Source of the DNA: Deltaproteobacteria bacterium
GTDB taxonomy: Bacteria; Desulfobacterota; Desulfobaccia; Desulfobaccales; 0-14-0-80-60-11
DNA length: 35,379 nt
Assembly (NCBI GenBank): GCA_023381945.1
Contig: JAMCQY010000101.1
Span: forward strand, 1 to 35,379
Reading direction: 5' to 3'
The position numbers were made by a program, and so were the translations under genes. The notes beneath the pieces were generated by a model. That model was not told where the DNA came from. It did not search any database and saw nothing but the letters and a program-made list of their open reading frames with translations. The number at the start of each line of letters is the position of its first letter. Position 1 is the stretch's first letter. This document shows positions 8,223-15,717 of the stretch, in pieces.

Positions 8223-8298
8223 CGGCGGTCATGGAGCGAGATGTCTTCATAAATCTTCGCATTTCCAGAAAATAAGCCTGACCATCGTGGGGCTGCTA

Positions 8299-8841
8299 AT
8301 GAAAAAAATCTTTTGGGGTGGAATCTTTTCGGTTTTTCTTATCCTTATCGTCCAGATCTCGGGAGGTCAAGCCATGCAGCTTACATCCAGCGCTTTTAGT
8401 GACGGCGGTAAGATACCACAGAAATATGTCATGCCGGGGGCCGGCGGCCAGAACCTGTCGCTGCCCCTGGCCTGGTCCGGTGCGCCTTCCGGCACTAAAT
8501 CCTTTGCCCTGACCATCATCGATCCCCACCCGGTGGCCCGCAACTGGGTGCACTGGCTGGTAGCCGACCTTCCCGGCGACTCCACAACCCTAGCGGAGGG
8601 CGCCTCGGGCAAGCAGATGCCGAAAGGCGCGGTGGAGTTGCAGACCTCCTGGGGCAAGCCCGGCTATGGCGGCCCCCAGCCGCCGCCAGGCACCGGCGAC
8701 CATCCGTACGTGGTCACCCTCTACGCCTTGAGCGTGCCCAAGCTGGACCTGAAGCAAACCTCCGGCTGGGCGGACTTGAAGAAGGCGATGGAAGGGAAAA
8801 TCCTGGGAACCGCGGCCATCACCGGCTATTACGGCAGATGA
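8299..8841 (+). CDS. Secreted YbhB/YbcL-type PEBP family protein
   Basis: 180-aa protein related to phosphatidylethanolamine-binding proteins (Raf-kinase-inhibitor-like in eukaryotes). It starts with a signal peptide (MKKIFWGGIFSVFLILIV, cleavage near GGQA). The fold motifs are present: the CR1-like DPHPVARNWVHWLV and the CR2-like GYGGPQPPPGTGDHPYVVTLYAL. Function of bacterial members is poorly defined; periplasmic ligand binding is likely. I prefer the ATG over an in-frame GTG at 8287 because GGGG precedes it and the signal peptide then begins MKK. Confidence 0.92.
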   Translation: MKKIFWGGIFSVFLILIVQISGGQAMQLTSSAFSDGGKIPQKYVMPGAGGQNLSLPLAWSGAPSGTKSFALTIIDPHPVARNWVHWLVADLPGDSTTLAEGASGKQMPKGAVELQTSWGKPGYGGPQPPPGTGDHPYVVTLYALSVPKLDLKQTSGWADLKKAMEGKILGTAAITGYYGR

Positions 8842-8846
8842 ATTAG

Positions 8847-8877
8847 AGCTATCAGCGCTCAGCTTTCAGCTTTCAGC
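8847..8877. repeat. AGCTTTCAGC-type dispersed repeat
   Basis: Short iterated sequence built from AGCTTTCAGC / AGCTATCAGC units after the YbhB-like gene. The same units form the inverted repeats that bound the four-helix-bundle gene at 15247-15680, but no such gene is present here. Confidence 0.5.
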
Positions 8878-8986
8878 CAAAGTCAGGGATGGCGGGCAAG
8901 AAGGACTGCCCACCAGGGAAGAGGGTGGGGCGGCCGTTCCCTGGCCGCCACTTTGGAACCGGCTGATGCCCGCCAATTCTGCCGCC

Positions 8987-9292
8987 TCAGTCTGCAGAGC
9001 CTCGAAAAACAAAGACATAATCTTCATCATTAATGCTGAGAACAATATTCCCGCCCCGGGATTCGGCATAGAGGAGCCACGTAGGTTTATCTTCCCCGCA
9101 GCAGGTGAGGTTGGGGGAGAAGACGCCCCGGTTCCGGTCTAACCAGGCCAGCAGCATGGGCTCCTCACAAACCTCCTTCGCCTTCTGGCGGGCCAGTTTT
9201 TCGGCCTGCGGAAAATCGAGATCCGGATCATCAACGCGCAGGTCGATGGGGTTATGCAGCATCTGGCGGGTTAAAGGCACGCATTCGGGCAT
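8987..9292 (-). CDS. AF1514-family small protein
   Basis: 101-aa cytoplasmic protein that I assign to the AF1514 family, known mainly from Archaeoglobus and sulfate-reducing bacteria, from remembered family features: DDPDLDFPQAEKLARQKA, then PMLLAWLDRNRGVFSPN, a CC pair, YAESRGGNIVLSINDEDYVF. Function is unknown. The ATG at 9292 is preceded by GGAGG at about four bases and gives the family length; the longer open frame upstream runs into a palindromic repeat and is not protein-like. It is convergent with the YbhB gene and divergent from the HlyD gene. Confidence 0.8.
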   Translation of the reverse strand: MPECVPLTRQMLHNPIDLRVDDPDLDFPQAEKLARQKAKEVCEEPMLLAWLDRNRGVFSPNLTCCGEDKPTWLLYAESRGGNIVLSINDEDYVFVFRGSAD

Positions 9293-9319
9293 GGTTCCTC
9301 CGTGGCGTAATGATGTAGA

Positions 9320-9363
9320 ACAGCCGCCCCCGGCTGTCCCCGGACAGGCGAGGGCGCCTGTCC
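9320..9363. repeat. Double-hairpin REP-like repeat with AGGG loop
   Basis: Two perfect hairpins: ACAGCCG-CCCC-CGGCTGT (9320-9337) and GGACAGGCG-AGGG-CGCCTGTCC (9342-9363). The GCG-AGGG-CGC core recurs on one strand or the other in both hairpins at 11533-11577, defining a repeat family in this genome. Confidence 0.7.
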
Positions 9364-9549
9364 TTAATTTTTCGGCAGGCGAGACCCACTCGCCTCCCAA
9401 ACCTGAATTATGTTAGCAAGTTGCTGCCGGAGGAGCAAGGCGCGAGTCAGCCATTTTCGATCAGCCTCGGAAGGACCATATCCTTTGCTTTTACCCACGG
9501 TTGCGGATAGAATGGGGCTGATGACCCGCAGGCGGAGGTGGAGAAGCAG

Positions 9550-10575
9550 ATGACGGGAAGACGCAAGCTCATCATCGGGATTTTGGTTATCCTGGCGGTG
9601 GTGGCCGGGGTGGTTTATTCACTGTTCTGGTGGGAGGGCCGGCAACCCAAGGACCTCTTGCGCCTGCAAGGGCATATGGAAGCAACCGAGACTGATCTAT
9701 CCTTCAAGGTTTCCGGGATCATCGAGTACGTCTTCTTTCAAGAAGGCGACTGGGTCAGCACAGGCCAAAAGGCGGCCGGGCTGGAGGCCAAGGATTTGCA
9801 GGATGAAGTTGATCGGGCCCGGGCCGAGATGCAGGCGGCCAAGGCCAATCTCACCAAGCTTACTACCGGCTACCGCTCTCAGGAGATCAAAGAGGCGGAG
9901 GCCCAGGTGGGCAAGGCCAAAGCGGACCTTGATAACAAGAAGATCGAATATGAGCGCTACGAAAACCTCTTGCAGCGGAAGGTGGTGGCGGCCCAGACCA
10001 GGGATAAGTTCCTGTCGGACTACCTCCAGGCCAAGGAAGCTTTCAAGAATGCCCAGGAGGAATTGAGCCTGCGAAAAGAAGGTTACCGGGTCGAGGACAT
10101 CAACCAGGCCCGGGAACAGTATAAAGCCGCGGTGGCCGCCCTGGAATTGGCGCAGACCCGGCTGGGCTACGCCACCATTTCTTCCCCGGTGAACGGCGTG
10201 GTCCTGGTGCGCCCCATGGAGCCGGGCATGACCGCGGCGGTGGGTTCTCCGGTGCTCACCCTGGGGGATATGGATAACATTTACTTCGAAGGGTACATTC
10301 CGGAAACCGATCTGGCCCGGGTTAAGTTCGGCATGAAGGCGGAAATCACCACGGATGCCTACCCCGGCAAAAAATATCCAGCCTGGGTCTCTTTCATCAA
10401 CTCCAAGGCCGAATTCACTCCCAAGACGGTGGAAACCTACAAGGAGCGGGTCACCCTGGTGTACCGCACCAAGATCAGGGCCCAAAATCTCAATTATGAC
10501 CTGAAGCCGGGCATGCCGGCGGAAGCGGTTATCTTCCTTGACAGCCAGCCGGACCAGCAGCCCCCAAAAAAGTGA
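9550..10575 (+). CDS. HlyD-type membrane fusion protein, YbhG-like
   Basis: 341-aa periplasmic adaptor of an ABC exporter. It has one N-terminal membrane anchor (residues about 6-24), a biotinyl-lipoyl-like half domain (LSFKVSGIIEYVFFQEGDWVSTGQ), a long alpha-hairpin (about 85-200) and the second half with SSPVNGVVLVRPMEPGMTAAVGSPV, then a beta-barrel part. It links the inner-membrane ABC transporter encoded downstream to an outer channel. The ATG follows GGAG by six bases; an in-frame GTG at 9538 is less likely. The 3' end overlaps the next gene by 38 bases, implying coupling. By gene order it corresponds to E. coli YbhG. Confidence 0.92.
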   Translation: MTGRRKLIIGILVILAVVAGVVYSLFWWEGRQPKDLLRLQGHMEATETDLSFKVSGIIEYVFFQEGDWVSTGQKAAGLEAKDLQDEVDRARAEMQAAKANLTKLTTGYRSQEIKEAEAQVGKAKADLDNKKIEYERYENLLQRKVVAAQTRDKFLSDYLQAKEAFKNAQEELSLRKEGYRVEDINQAREQYKAAVAALELAQTRLGYATISSPVNGVVLVRPMEPGMTAAVGSPVLTLGDMDNIYFEGYIPETDLARVKFGMKAEITTDAYPGKKYPAWVSFINSKAEFTPKTVETYKERVTLVYRTKIRAQNLNYDLKPGMPAEAVIFLDSQPDQQPPKK

Positions 10576-11497
10576 CCTCGCCATCCTGGCCGAAGGGCTG
10601 ACCCGGCGCTTCGGCGGCCTGGTGGCGGTGGATCACTTCAATCTTTCGGTGCCTTATGGCGAGGCCTTCGCCCTGGTGGGGCCGGACGCGGCGGGCAAGA
10701 CCACCACCATGCGCCTGCTGGTGGGCATTATGGACCCGGACGAAGGCCGGGCCGAGGTCTTGGGATTCGACACCGTCAAAGAAGCCGAGCTGATCAAGGA
10801 GCAGATCGGTTACATGCCCCAGCGTTTCGGGCTCTATGACGACCTGACGGTGGCGGAAAACATCGCCTTCTATGCCGACATTTACCGGGTGAAGCGGGCC
10901 GAGCGCGATAAGCGAATGCCGGAATTGCTGGGTTTTTCCAATCTCACCCCCTTCACTGACCGGCTGGCCCGCAATCTTTCCGGAGGCATGCGCCAAAAAC
11001 TGGGGCTGGTCTGCGCCCTGATCCACACCCCCCGGGTCCTGTTCCTGGATGAGCCCACCTTCGGGGTGGACCCGATCTCCCGCCGGGAGTTTTGGGAGAT
11101 CCTCTACCGCCTCCTGGGGGGCGGCCTCACTATCTTTTTGTCCACCGCCTATATGGATGAGGCCGAGCGGGCGCACCGGGTGGGGCTGATTCATCACGGC
11201 AAGCTTTTAGTGGTCGATACCCCCAAGGCTATCAAGGCCTCCTTCAGCGGCGAGCTGCTGGAGGCCCGTGCCTCGGATATGCGTGAGGCCCGGAAGCTCT
11301 TGAGCGGCCATCCTCTGGTGCAACAGACCCTGGCCATGGGCGACCGGCTGATGCTGACGGTGGAGAGCGCCGAGAAGGCCGCCGGCCCGGTGCAGGAAGC
11401 CCTGGAAAAGGCCGGACTTACGGAGGTCAACATCGCCCCGGCGGAACCCAACCTGGAGGATTTATTCGTACAGATTGTGCGGAAGCAGGAGGAATAA
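10538..11497 (+). CDS. ABC transporter ATPase equivalent to the N-terminal half of YbhF
   Basis: 319-aa nucleotide-binding protein with Walker A GPDAAGKTTT, signature LSGGMRQKL and Walker B RVLFLDEP. It resembles the first half of E. coli YbhF in detail (GYMPQRFGLYDDLTV, LDEPTFGVDPISRREFW). The H-loop histidine is missing (STAYMDEAE), as I recall for YbhF half one, so this site may be catalytically weak and pair with the second ATPase at 13073. The likely start is a TTG inside the end of the HlyD gene, as no ATG or GTG lies in frame near the expected N-terminus. The C-terminal ~90 residues form the usual DrrA-like tail. Confidence 0.92.
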   Translation: MTASRTSSPQKSDLAILAEGLTRRFGGLVAVDHFNLSVPYGEAFALVGPDAAGKTTTMRLLVGIMDPDEGRAEVLGFDTVKEAELIKEQIGYMPQRFGLYDDLTVAENIAFYADIYRVKRAERDKRMPELLGFSNLTPFTDRLARNLSGGMRQKLGLVCALIHTPRVLFLDEPTFGVDPISRREFWEILYRLLGGGLTIFLSTAYMDEAERAHRVGLIHHGKLLVVDTPKAIKASFSGELLEARASDMREARKLLSGHPLVQQTLAMGDRLMLTVESAEKAAGPVQEALEKAGLTEVNIAPAEPNLEDLFVQIVRKQEE

Positions 11498-11532
11498 AAG
11501 GCGAAAGGCAAAGGGCGAAAGGGAAAAATATA

Positions 11533-11577
11533 GCGCCGGCGCCCTCGCCGGCGCACGAACCGCCGAGGGCGGCGGTT
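11533..11577. repeat. Double-hairpin REP-like repeat in the ABC/antiporter gap
   Basis: GCGCCGGCG-CCCT-CGCCGGCGC (11533-11554) and AACCGCCG-AGGG-CGGCGGTT (11558-11577). Loops are CCCT and its complement AGGG, so the two hairpins carry the same core in opposite orientation. It follows a low-complexity AAAGGC-rich stretch after the ABC gene and precedes GGTGCGT-TCT-ACGCACC (about 11609-11624). The whole gap 11498-11807 holds repeats and an AT-richer leader, no gene. Confidence 0.65.
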
Positions 11578-11633
11578 CTACATGTTCAACTTCATGGTAG
11601 CACGAAGGGTGCGTTCTACGCACCAAAAAGAAA

Positions 11634-11660
11634 TATAGGGCGGCCTGTGGCCGCCGAAAA
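11634..11660. repeat. Palindrome repeated in inverted orientation at 14051-14077
   Basis: ATATAGGGCGGCC-TGT-GGCCGCCGAAAAT-like sequence. A nearly identical stretch in the opposite orientation lies at 14051-14077, so the antiporter and second ABC ATPase genes are enclosed by an inverted pair. Confidence 0.6.
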
Positions 11661-11807
11661 TCAGCACGCATGGCAGTTCTTACATTGAATTCTTAAGATA
11701 ATGCTAACCAAACCAGCCATAGGTTTTGAGAGATGTAATTTTCTGACCCTACTGCGACTTTGGGAAACGTTATTTCATTCGGCCTCTCTTTATCTCCCAG
11801 GTGACTG

Positions 11808-13046
11808 ATGGAACCGGAAATTATCATAAATATTGTCTTGATCCTGCTGGTTGCCTGGCTGTTTGGAGATCTTTTCAGGCGGCTCGGCATGCCCCGATTA
11901 TTGGGCGAGTTGCTGGCCGGCTTGATCTTGGGACCACCCCTCTTGGGCTGGATTCAATCCCGGGAGGGCATGACCATCTTGGCGGATTTAGGGGTTTTCT
12001 TCCTCATGTTTTATTCCGGCATGGAGATGGACCCCCATAAACTCCTGGAACATTTTTGGCTGGCCCTGGCAGCAGCCGTGGCCGGCTTTATTTTTCCCTT
12101 TGCGGCAGGATACGGAGTGGCCCGCCTGTTTGGGGCCACCGTGTTCCAATCTCTATTTATCGCCACAGGTCTGTCGGTAACTTCTCTGGCCGTCGGGGCC
12201 CGGGTCCTTCAGGATATGGAGATTCACCGCTCCAAAGTCGGTCACATAATTATCGGAGCAGCGATTATTGATGACGTTTTGGCGCTGGTGGCATTCTCAA
12301 TGCTTACCGGCCTGGCCAAAACCGGCCAGATAGACCCGGCCGGGATCGTCCTGCTGTTCCTCAAAGTGATTGCCTTTATTGGGGGCGGCATTCTCGTGGG
12401 TCTTTTCCTGATGCCCAGGCTTACCCGCCGCTTAAAAGACGAAGAAGCCAAGGGATATACTTTTGCCCTGATAGTTGCCTTGATCATGGGTTTTCTGGCG
12501 GAAAAAGCAGGACTTCATATCATCGTCGGGGCCTTTTTAGCGGGGCAGTTTGTCCGGGAGGGAGTTGTGGAGCCGGCGCTGCACCAAAAATTGCGTAACC
12601 AGTTCTATAATGCCATCCACGGGTTTTTGGGGCCAATTTTTTTCGCCAGCCTCTCATTTCATATTTCCCTGAATTTAACGGCTAAGGATTGGGAGTTTCT
12701 CGGAGCCATAGTGTTGGTGGCCATGTTGGGAAAAGTGGCAGGCTGCGGCCTGCCCCTCCTGATCCTACGGAATTGGCGGGAATCGCTGGTCATTGGCGTG
12801 GGCATGAACGGCCGGGGTGAAGTATTACTGGTCGTGGCTAATGCCGTCCTTTCCCTAAGCTTTATCATGAGCCAAGCGGGGGTAATCCAGGCGCCTTTAT
12901 TGACCCAATCGCAGTTCACCATCCTTATCCTCCTGGCTTTCATCACCACCCTAATGACTCCGATCTTATTAAGATTAATTATGCCACCATTATGCGCCCA
13001 CTATGAAAAGGATTTTTGTAAAATATGGCGCCATTCCGACGAATAA
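11808..13046 (+). CDS. CPA2-family cation/proton antiporter (KefB/NapA-like)
   Basis: 412-aa integral membrane protein with about 12 hydrophobic helices and no C-terminal RCK/KTN domain. The core motif GLSVTSLAVGARVLQDM and the ion-binding aspartate pair in AAIIDDVLALVAFS (residues about 149-152) identify the CPA2 sodium or potassium/proton exchanger group. The N-terminal LGMPRLLGELLAGLILGP is also typical. It sits between the two halves of a split YbhF-like system, on the same strand, and its 3' end comes within 26 bases of the second ATPase start. It may have its own promoter in the repeat-rich gap upstream. Cation preference is not readable. Confidence 0.92.
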   Translation: MEPEIIINIVLILLVAWLFGDLFRRLGMPRLLGELLAGLILGPPLLGWIQSREGMTILADLGVFFLMFYSGMEMDPHKLLEHFWLALAAAVAGFIFPFAAGYGVARLFGATVFQSLFIATGLSVTSLAVGARVLQDMEIHRSKVGHIIIGAAIIDDVLALVAFSMLTGLAKTGQIDPAGIVLLFLKVIAFIGGGILVGLFLMPRLTRRLKDEEAKGYTFALIVALIMGFLAEKAGLHIIVGAFLAGQFVREGVVEPALHQKLRNQFYNAIHGFLGPIFFASLSFHISLNLTAKDWEFLGAIVLVAMLGKVAGCGLPLLILRNWRESLVIGVGMNGRGEVLLVVANAVLSLSFIMSQAGVIQAPLLTQSQFTILILLAFITTLMTPILLRLIMPPLCAHYEKDFCKIWRHSDE

Positions 13047-13072
13047 AAGCCGGCGTGTATGGCGCCCTGGCA

Positions 13073-14029
13073 ATGAACTCTGAAACCATGCCAAACGAAC
13101 CCGCCATAGTCGTGAAAAATCTTTCCCGCCATTTCAATGGCTTCAAGGCGGTGGACAAGATCAGCTTCGAAGTGAAGCAGGGGGAGATCTTCGGCTTTCT
13201 GGGACCCAACGGCGCCGGTAAATCCACCACCATTCGGATGCTCAACGGTTTGCTGCTGCCCACCAGCGGCGAGGGCCGGGTGGGCGGCTTCGACATCATC
13301 CGGGAGTCCGACCGCATCAAACAACATATCGGCTATATGTCCCAGCGTTTTTCCCTCTATGAAGACTTGACCGCCGAAGAGAATCTTGATTTCTTCGGCG
13401 GGGTTTATGGATTGCCTCGTGAGCGGCTGAGAGAGCGGATCACCGAGGTTCTCGAACTGGTGGGCCTGGAGGAGCGCCGTCACGCCCTGACCCGCACCTT
13501 GCCATTGGGCCTGAAGCAGCGCCTGGCCCTGGCCTCAGCCATTATCCACGAGCCCTCCATCCTCTTCCTGGACGAAGCCACCAGCGGGGTGGACCCCATT
13601 TCGCGGCGCAATTTCTGGGATCTGATCTACGCCATGGCCGCCCAGGGGGTGACCATCCTGGTGACCACCCATTACATGGAGGAGGCCGAGTTCTGCGACC
13701 GGCTGGTGCTCATCTTCAAGGGCCGGATCGTAGCCCAGGGCACGCCGCGGGAACTGAAAGCCGAAGTGAAGGAGACCATTTTGGCGGTGCATCCGGACGA
13801 TCTCGACGCCGCCCTGGAGCTCATCAAGAAATTGCCCGGCACAGTCGAGGCCGCGGTCTTCGGCGACGGGCTGCATGTGGCCGTAACCGACTCCGTGGCA
13901 GGAGAGCGGGACATCGAAGCAACCCTGAAGGACCATAATCTCGCTTTACGGCGGCCTATTGAGGCGGTCCGCCCCAGCCTGGAGGACGCCTTTATTGCCG
14001 TGGTCCAGAGGGCGGGAGAAAACAGTTAG
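13073..14029 (+). CDS. ABC transporter ATPase equivalent to the C-terminal half of YbhF
   Basis: 318-aa nucleotide-binding protein with all catalytic motifs: Walker A GPNGAGKST, a signature of non-standard form (LPLGLKQRL in place of LSGGQ), Walker B ILFLDEATSGVDP and an H-loop histidine (TTHYMEEAEFCD). The pattern GYMSQRFSLYEDLTAEENLDFFGGVYGL matches YbhF half two. Together with the upstream ATPase it should form an asymmetric ATPase dimer for the two permeases downstream. I use the ATG of MNSET; 13088 is an alternative and an in-frame ATG at 13025 would overlap the antiporter gene. Confidence 0.92.
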   Translation: MNSETMPNEPAIVVKNLSRHFNGFKAVDKISFEVKQGEIFGFLGPNGAGKSTTIRMLNGLLLPTSGEGRVGGFDIIRESDRIKQHIGYMSQRFSLYEDLTAEENLDFFGGVYGLPRERLRERITEVLELVGLEERRHALTRTLPLGLKQRLALASAIIHEPSILFLDEATSGVDPISRRNFWDLIYAMAAQGVTILVTTHYMEEAEFCDRLVLIFKGRIVAQGTPRELKAEVKETILAVHPDDLDAALELIKKLPGTVEAAVFGDGLHVAVTDSVAGERDIEATLKDHNLALRRPIEAVRPSLEDAFIAVVQRAGENS

Positions 14030-14032
14030 CAG

Positions 14033-14077
14033 GGCGGGCCGCGCCCGCCGAATTTTGGCGGCCACAGGCCGCCCTAT
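14033..14077. repeat. Two hairpins between ATPase and permease genes
   Basis: GGCGGGC-CGC-GCCCGCC (14033-14049) and GGCGGCC-ACA-GGCCGCC (14057-14073). The second is the inverted copy of 11639-11655 including flanking bases. An AACTCGAAACTAAAA-type short repeat follows to the permease start. Confidence 0.6.
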
Positions 14078-14104
14078 ATCTCTAAAAACTCGAAACTAAA
14101 AGCC

Positions 14105-15238
14105 ATGAACCAGCACCGCACCTGGGCCATTTTCCGCAAAGAATTTATCCACATCCGCCGGGATCCCATCAGCCTGGCCCAGGTCATTCTCTTACCGGTA
14201 ATCCTCATGTTGCTTTATGGCTATGCCCTGACCTTCGACATCAAGCACGTCACCCTGGCGGTTTACGACCAGGAACAGAGTCAGTTGAGCCGGGACCTGA
14301 TCAAACGGTTCCGGAGCAACGAGTATTTTCAATTTGTGGGGCATGCTAACAGCTATGAGGAATTACGGGGCCTGATCTCAACCCGCAAGGTTCAGGTCGG
14401 ACTTGTCATCCCCTATGATTTCTCCTGGAACTATCAAACCGGGAAGACCGCGAAGGTTCAGGCCCTGGCGGACGGCACCGATTCCAACACCGCCAACATC
14501 GTCCTGGGCTACGTTCAGGGAGTGACCGCCCCCTATGCGGAAAAGCTTCTGGTGCAGCGCCTGCAAACCAAAGGGCCGGCGAAACAGCAATCGCCCGTGG
14601 ACACCCAGGTGCGCTTCTGGTTCAACGAGGCCCTGGAGTCCCGCAATTACATTGTCCCGGGCCTCATTGCGGTAATTATGACAGTGGTGGGGGCGTTGTT
14701 AACCTCTTTGACTATCGTGCGCGAACTGGAGCGCGGCAGCATGGAAGGCCTGATGGCCACCCCCCTGAAGAAGACCGAGTTGCTGTTGGGCAAACTGGGA
14801 CCATACTTTATCATCGGCATGTTCGATATGCTCATCGTCATGGGCCTGGGAAAATTCCTGTTCGACGTGCCTTTGCGGGGCAGCGGCTTGCTGCTCCTCG
14901 GCCTCTCGGCCCTGTTCCTGATCGCCATCCTGGGCCAAGGTCTGCTCATTTCGGTGAGCGCCGAAAATCAGTTGCAGGCCTTCCAGATGGCCATGCTCAG
15001 CACCTTTTTGCCATCCTTCCTGCTCTCCGGATTTGTCTTTTCCATCTACCTGATGCCCTGGCCGCTGCAAATCGTCTCTTACATCGTGCCGGCCCGGTAC
15101 GTGGTGACCATTTCCAAGGGCATCTACCTCAAGGGGGTCGGTATTAAAGTGCTCTGGCCCAGCGCCTTGATGTTGGCCGGCTCGGCGATTTTATTTGTGC
15201 TATTGGCGATCAGGAAGTTTGAGAAGAAAATTCGTTAG
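14105..15238 (+). CDS. ABC-2 type permease, YbhS-like
   Basis: 377-aa membrane component of the exporter. It has an N-terminal amphipathic segment with RKEFIHIRRDP, one membrane helix (about 25-42), a large extracytoplasmic domain (about 45-185) and five C-terminal helices with the family motif SMEGLMATPLKKTELLLGK (E-x-x-T-P loop). It shows the paired-permease style of YbhS/YbhR and belongs to ABC2_membrane_3. The substrate is unknown; YbhFSR has been linked to drug and cation export in E. coli, from general knowledge. It is followed by a repeat-bounded four-helix-bundle gene. Confidence 0.92.
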   Translation: MNQHRTWAIFRKEFIHIRRDPISLAQVILLPVILMLLYGYALTFDIKHVTLAVYDQEQSQLSRDLIKRFRSNEYFQFVGHANSYEELRGLISTRKVQVGLVIPYDFSWNYQTGKTAKVQALADGTDSNTANIVLGYVQGVTAPYAEKLLVQRLQTKGPAKQQSPVDTQVRFWFNEALESRNYIVPGLIAVIMTVVGALLTSLTIVRELERGSMEGLMATPLKKTELLLGKLGPYFIIGMFDMLIVMGLGKFLFDVPLRGSGLLLLGLSALFLIAILGQGLLISVSAENQLQAFQMAMLSTFLPSFLLSGFVFSIYLMPWPLQIVSYIVPARYVVTISKGIYLKGVGIKVLWPSALMLAGSAILFVLLAIRKFEKKIR

Positions 15239-15246
15239 AAGCTTTC

Positions 15247-15271
15247 AGCTATCAGCTTTCAGCGGTCAGCT
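15247..15271 (+). repeat. Left inverted repeat bounding the four-helix-bundle gene
   Basis: 25-bp sequence made of AGCTATCAGC and TTTCAGCGGTCAGCT. Its reverse complement matches 15656-15680 at 24 of 25 positions. It starts nine bases after the permease stop codon and is followed by an AAAGGCAAAG-type low-complexity stretch. Confidence 0.8.
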
Positions 15272-15310
15272 AAAGGCAAAGTCGAAGGCAAAAAGCAAAA
15301 GCTAAAGCAT

Positions 15311-15661
15311 ATGAAAGACTTTAGAAAACAAAAAGTTTGGCAAAAGAGTCATCAGTTGACTCTGGATATTTATAAAGTTACTGGAAATTTCCCACGTGAA
15401 GAAGTGTATGGCTTGACGAACCAGATTCGCCGCTCTTGTGCCTCTATCCCTGCTAACATTGCTGAAGGATGTGGAAGGAATAGTGACGCTGATTTTTCTC
15501 GATTTCTGCAAATCGCCATGGGTTCGGCAGCAGAATTAGAGTATCATTTGCTGCTTTCCCATGATTTGTTCATTTTAGGTGATTCTGATTATAAGGACCT
15601 TTCTAACAGAACTGTTGAGATCAAACAAATGTTAACGTTTTATCAAAAAGCTGTAAGCTGA
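15311..15661 (+). CDS. Four-helix bundle protein (S23 / 23S rRNA intervening-sequence family)
   Basis: 116-aa protein with the complete IVP/S23 pattern: FRKQKVWQKSHQLTLDIY at the start, then GLTNQIRRSCASIPANIAEG, the SRFLQIAMGSAAELEYHL helix and a final amphipathic helix. The family forms pentameric four-helix bundles and is related to the Avd protein of diversity-generating retroelements; its cellular function is unclear. Base composition is more AT-rich than the flanking permease genes. The stop codon lies inside the right-hand inverted repeat. It interrupts an otherwise contiguous exporter operon, as an acquired cassette would. No good ribosome-binding site precedes the ATG. Confidence 0.92.
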   Translation: MKDFRKQKVWQKSHQLTLDIYKVTGNFPREEVYGLTNQIRRSCASIPANIAEGCGRNSDADFSRFLQIAMGSAAELEYHLLLSHDLFILGDSDYKDLSNRTVEIKQMLTFYQKAVS

Positions 15662-15680
15662 CCGCTGAAAGCTGACAGCT
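15656..15680 (-). repeat. Right inverted repeat bounding the four-helix-bundle gene
   Basis: Reverse-complement partner of 15247-15271 (24 of 25 positions). It overlaps the last codons of the four-helix-bundle gene. A further partial copy of the unit (GATCGCTGAAAGCTAG) follows to about 15707. Confidence 0.8.
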
Positions 15681-15717
15681 ATTCCCAGAACTGATCGCTG
15701 AAAGCTAGAAAGTACCT

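Noticed and set aside
15247..15680. Diversity-generating retroelement, because of the Avd-like four-helix bundle
   Set aside because: No reverse transcriptase and no template/variable repeat pair are present in the window.
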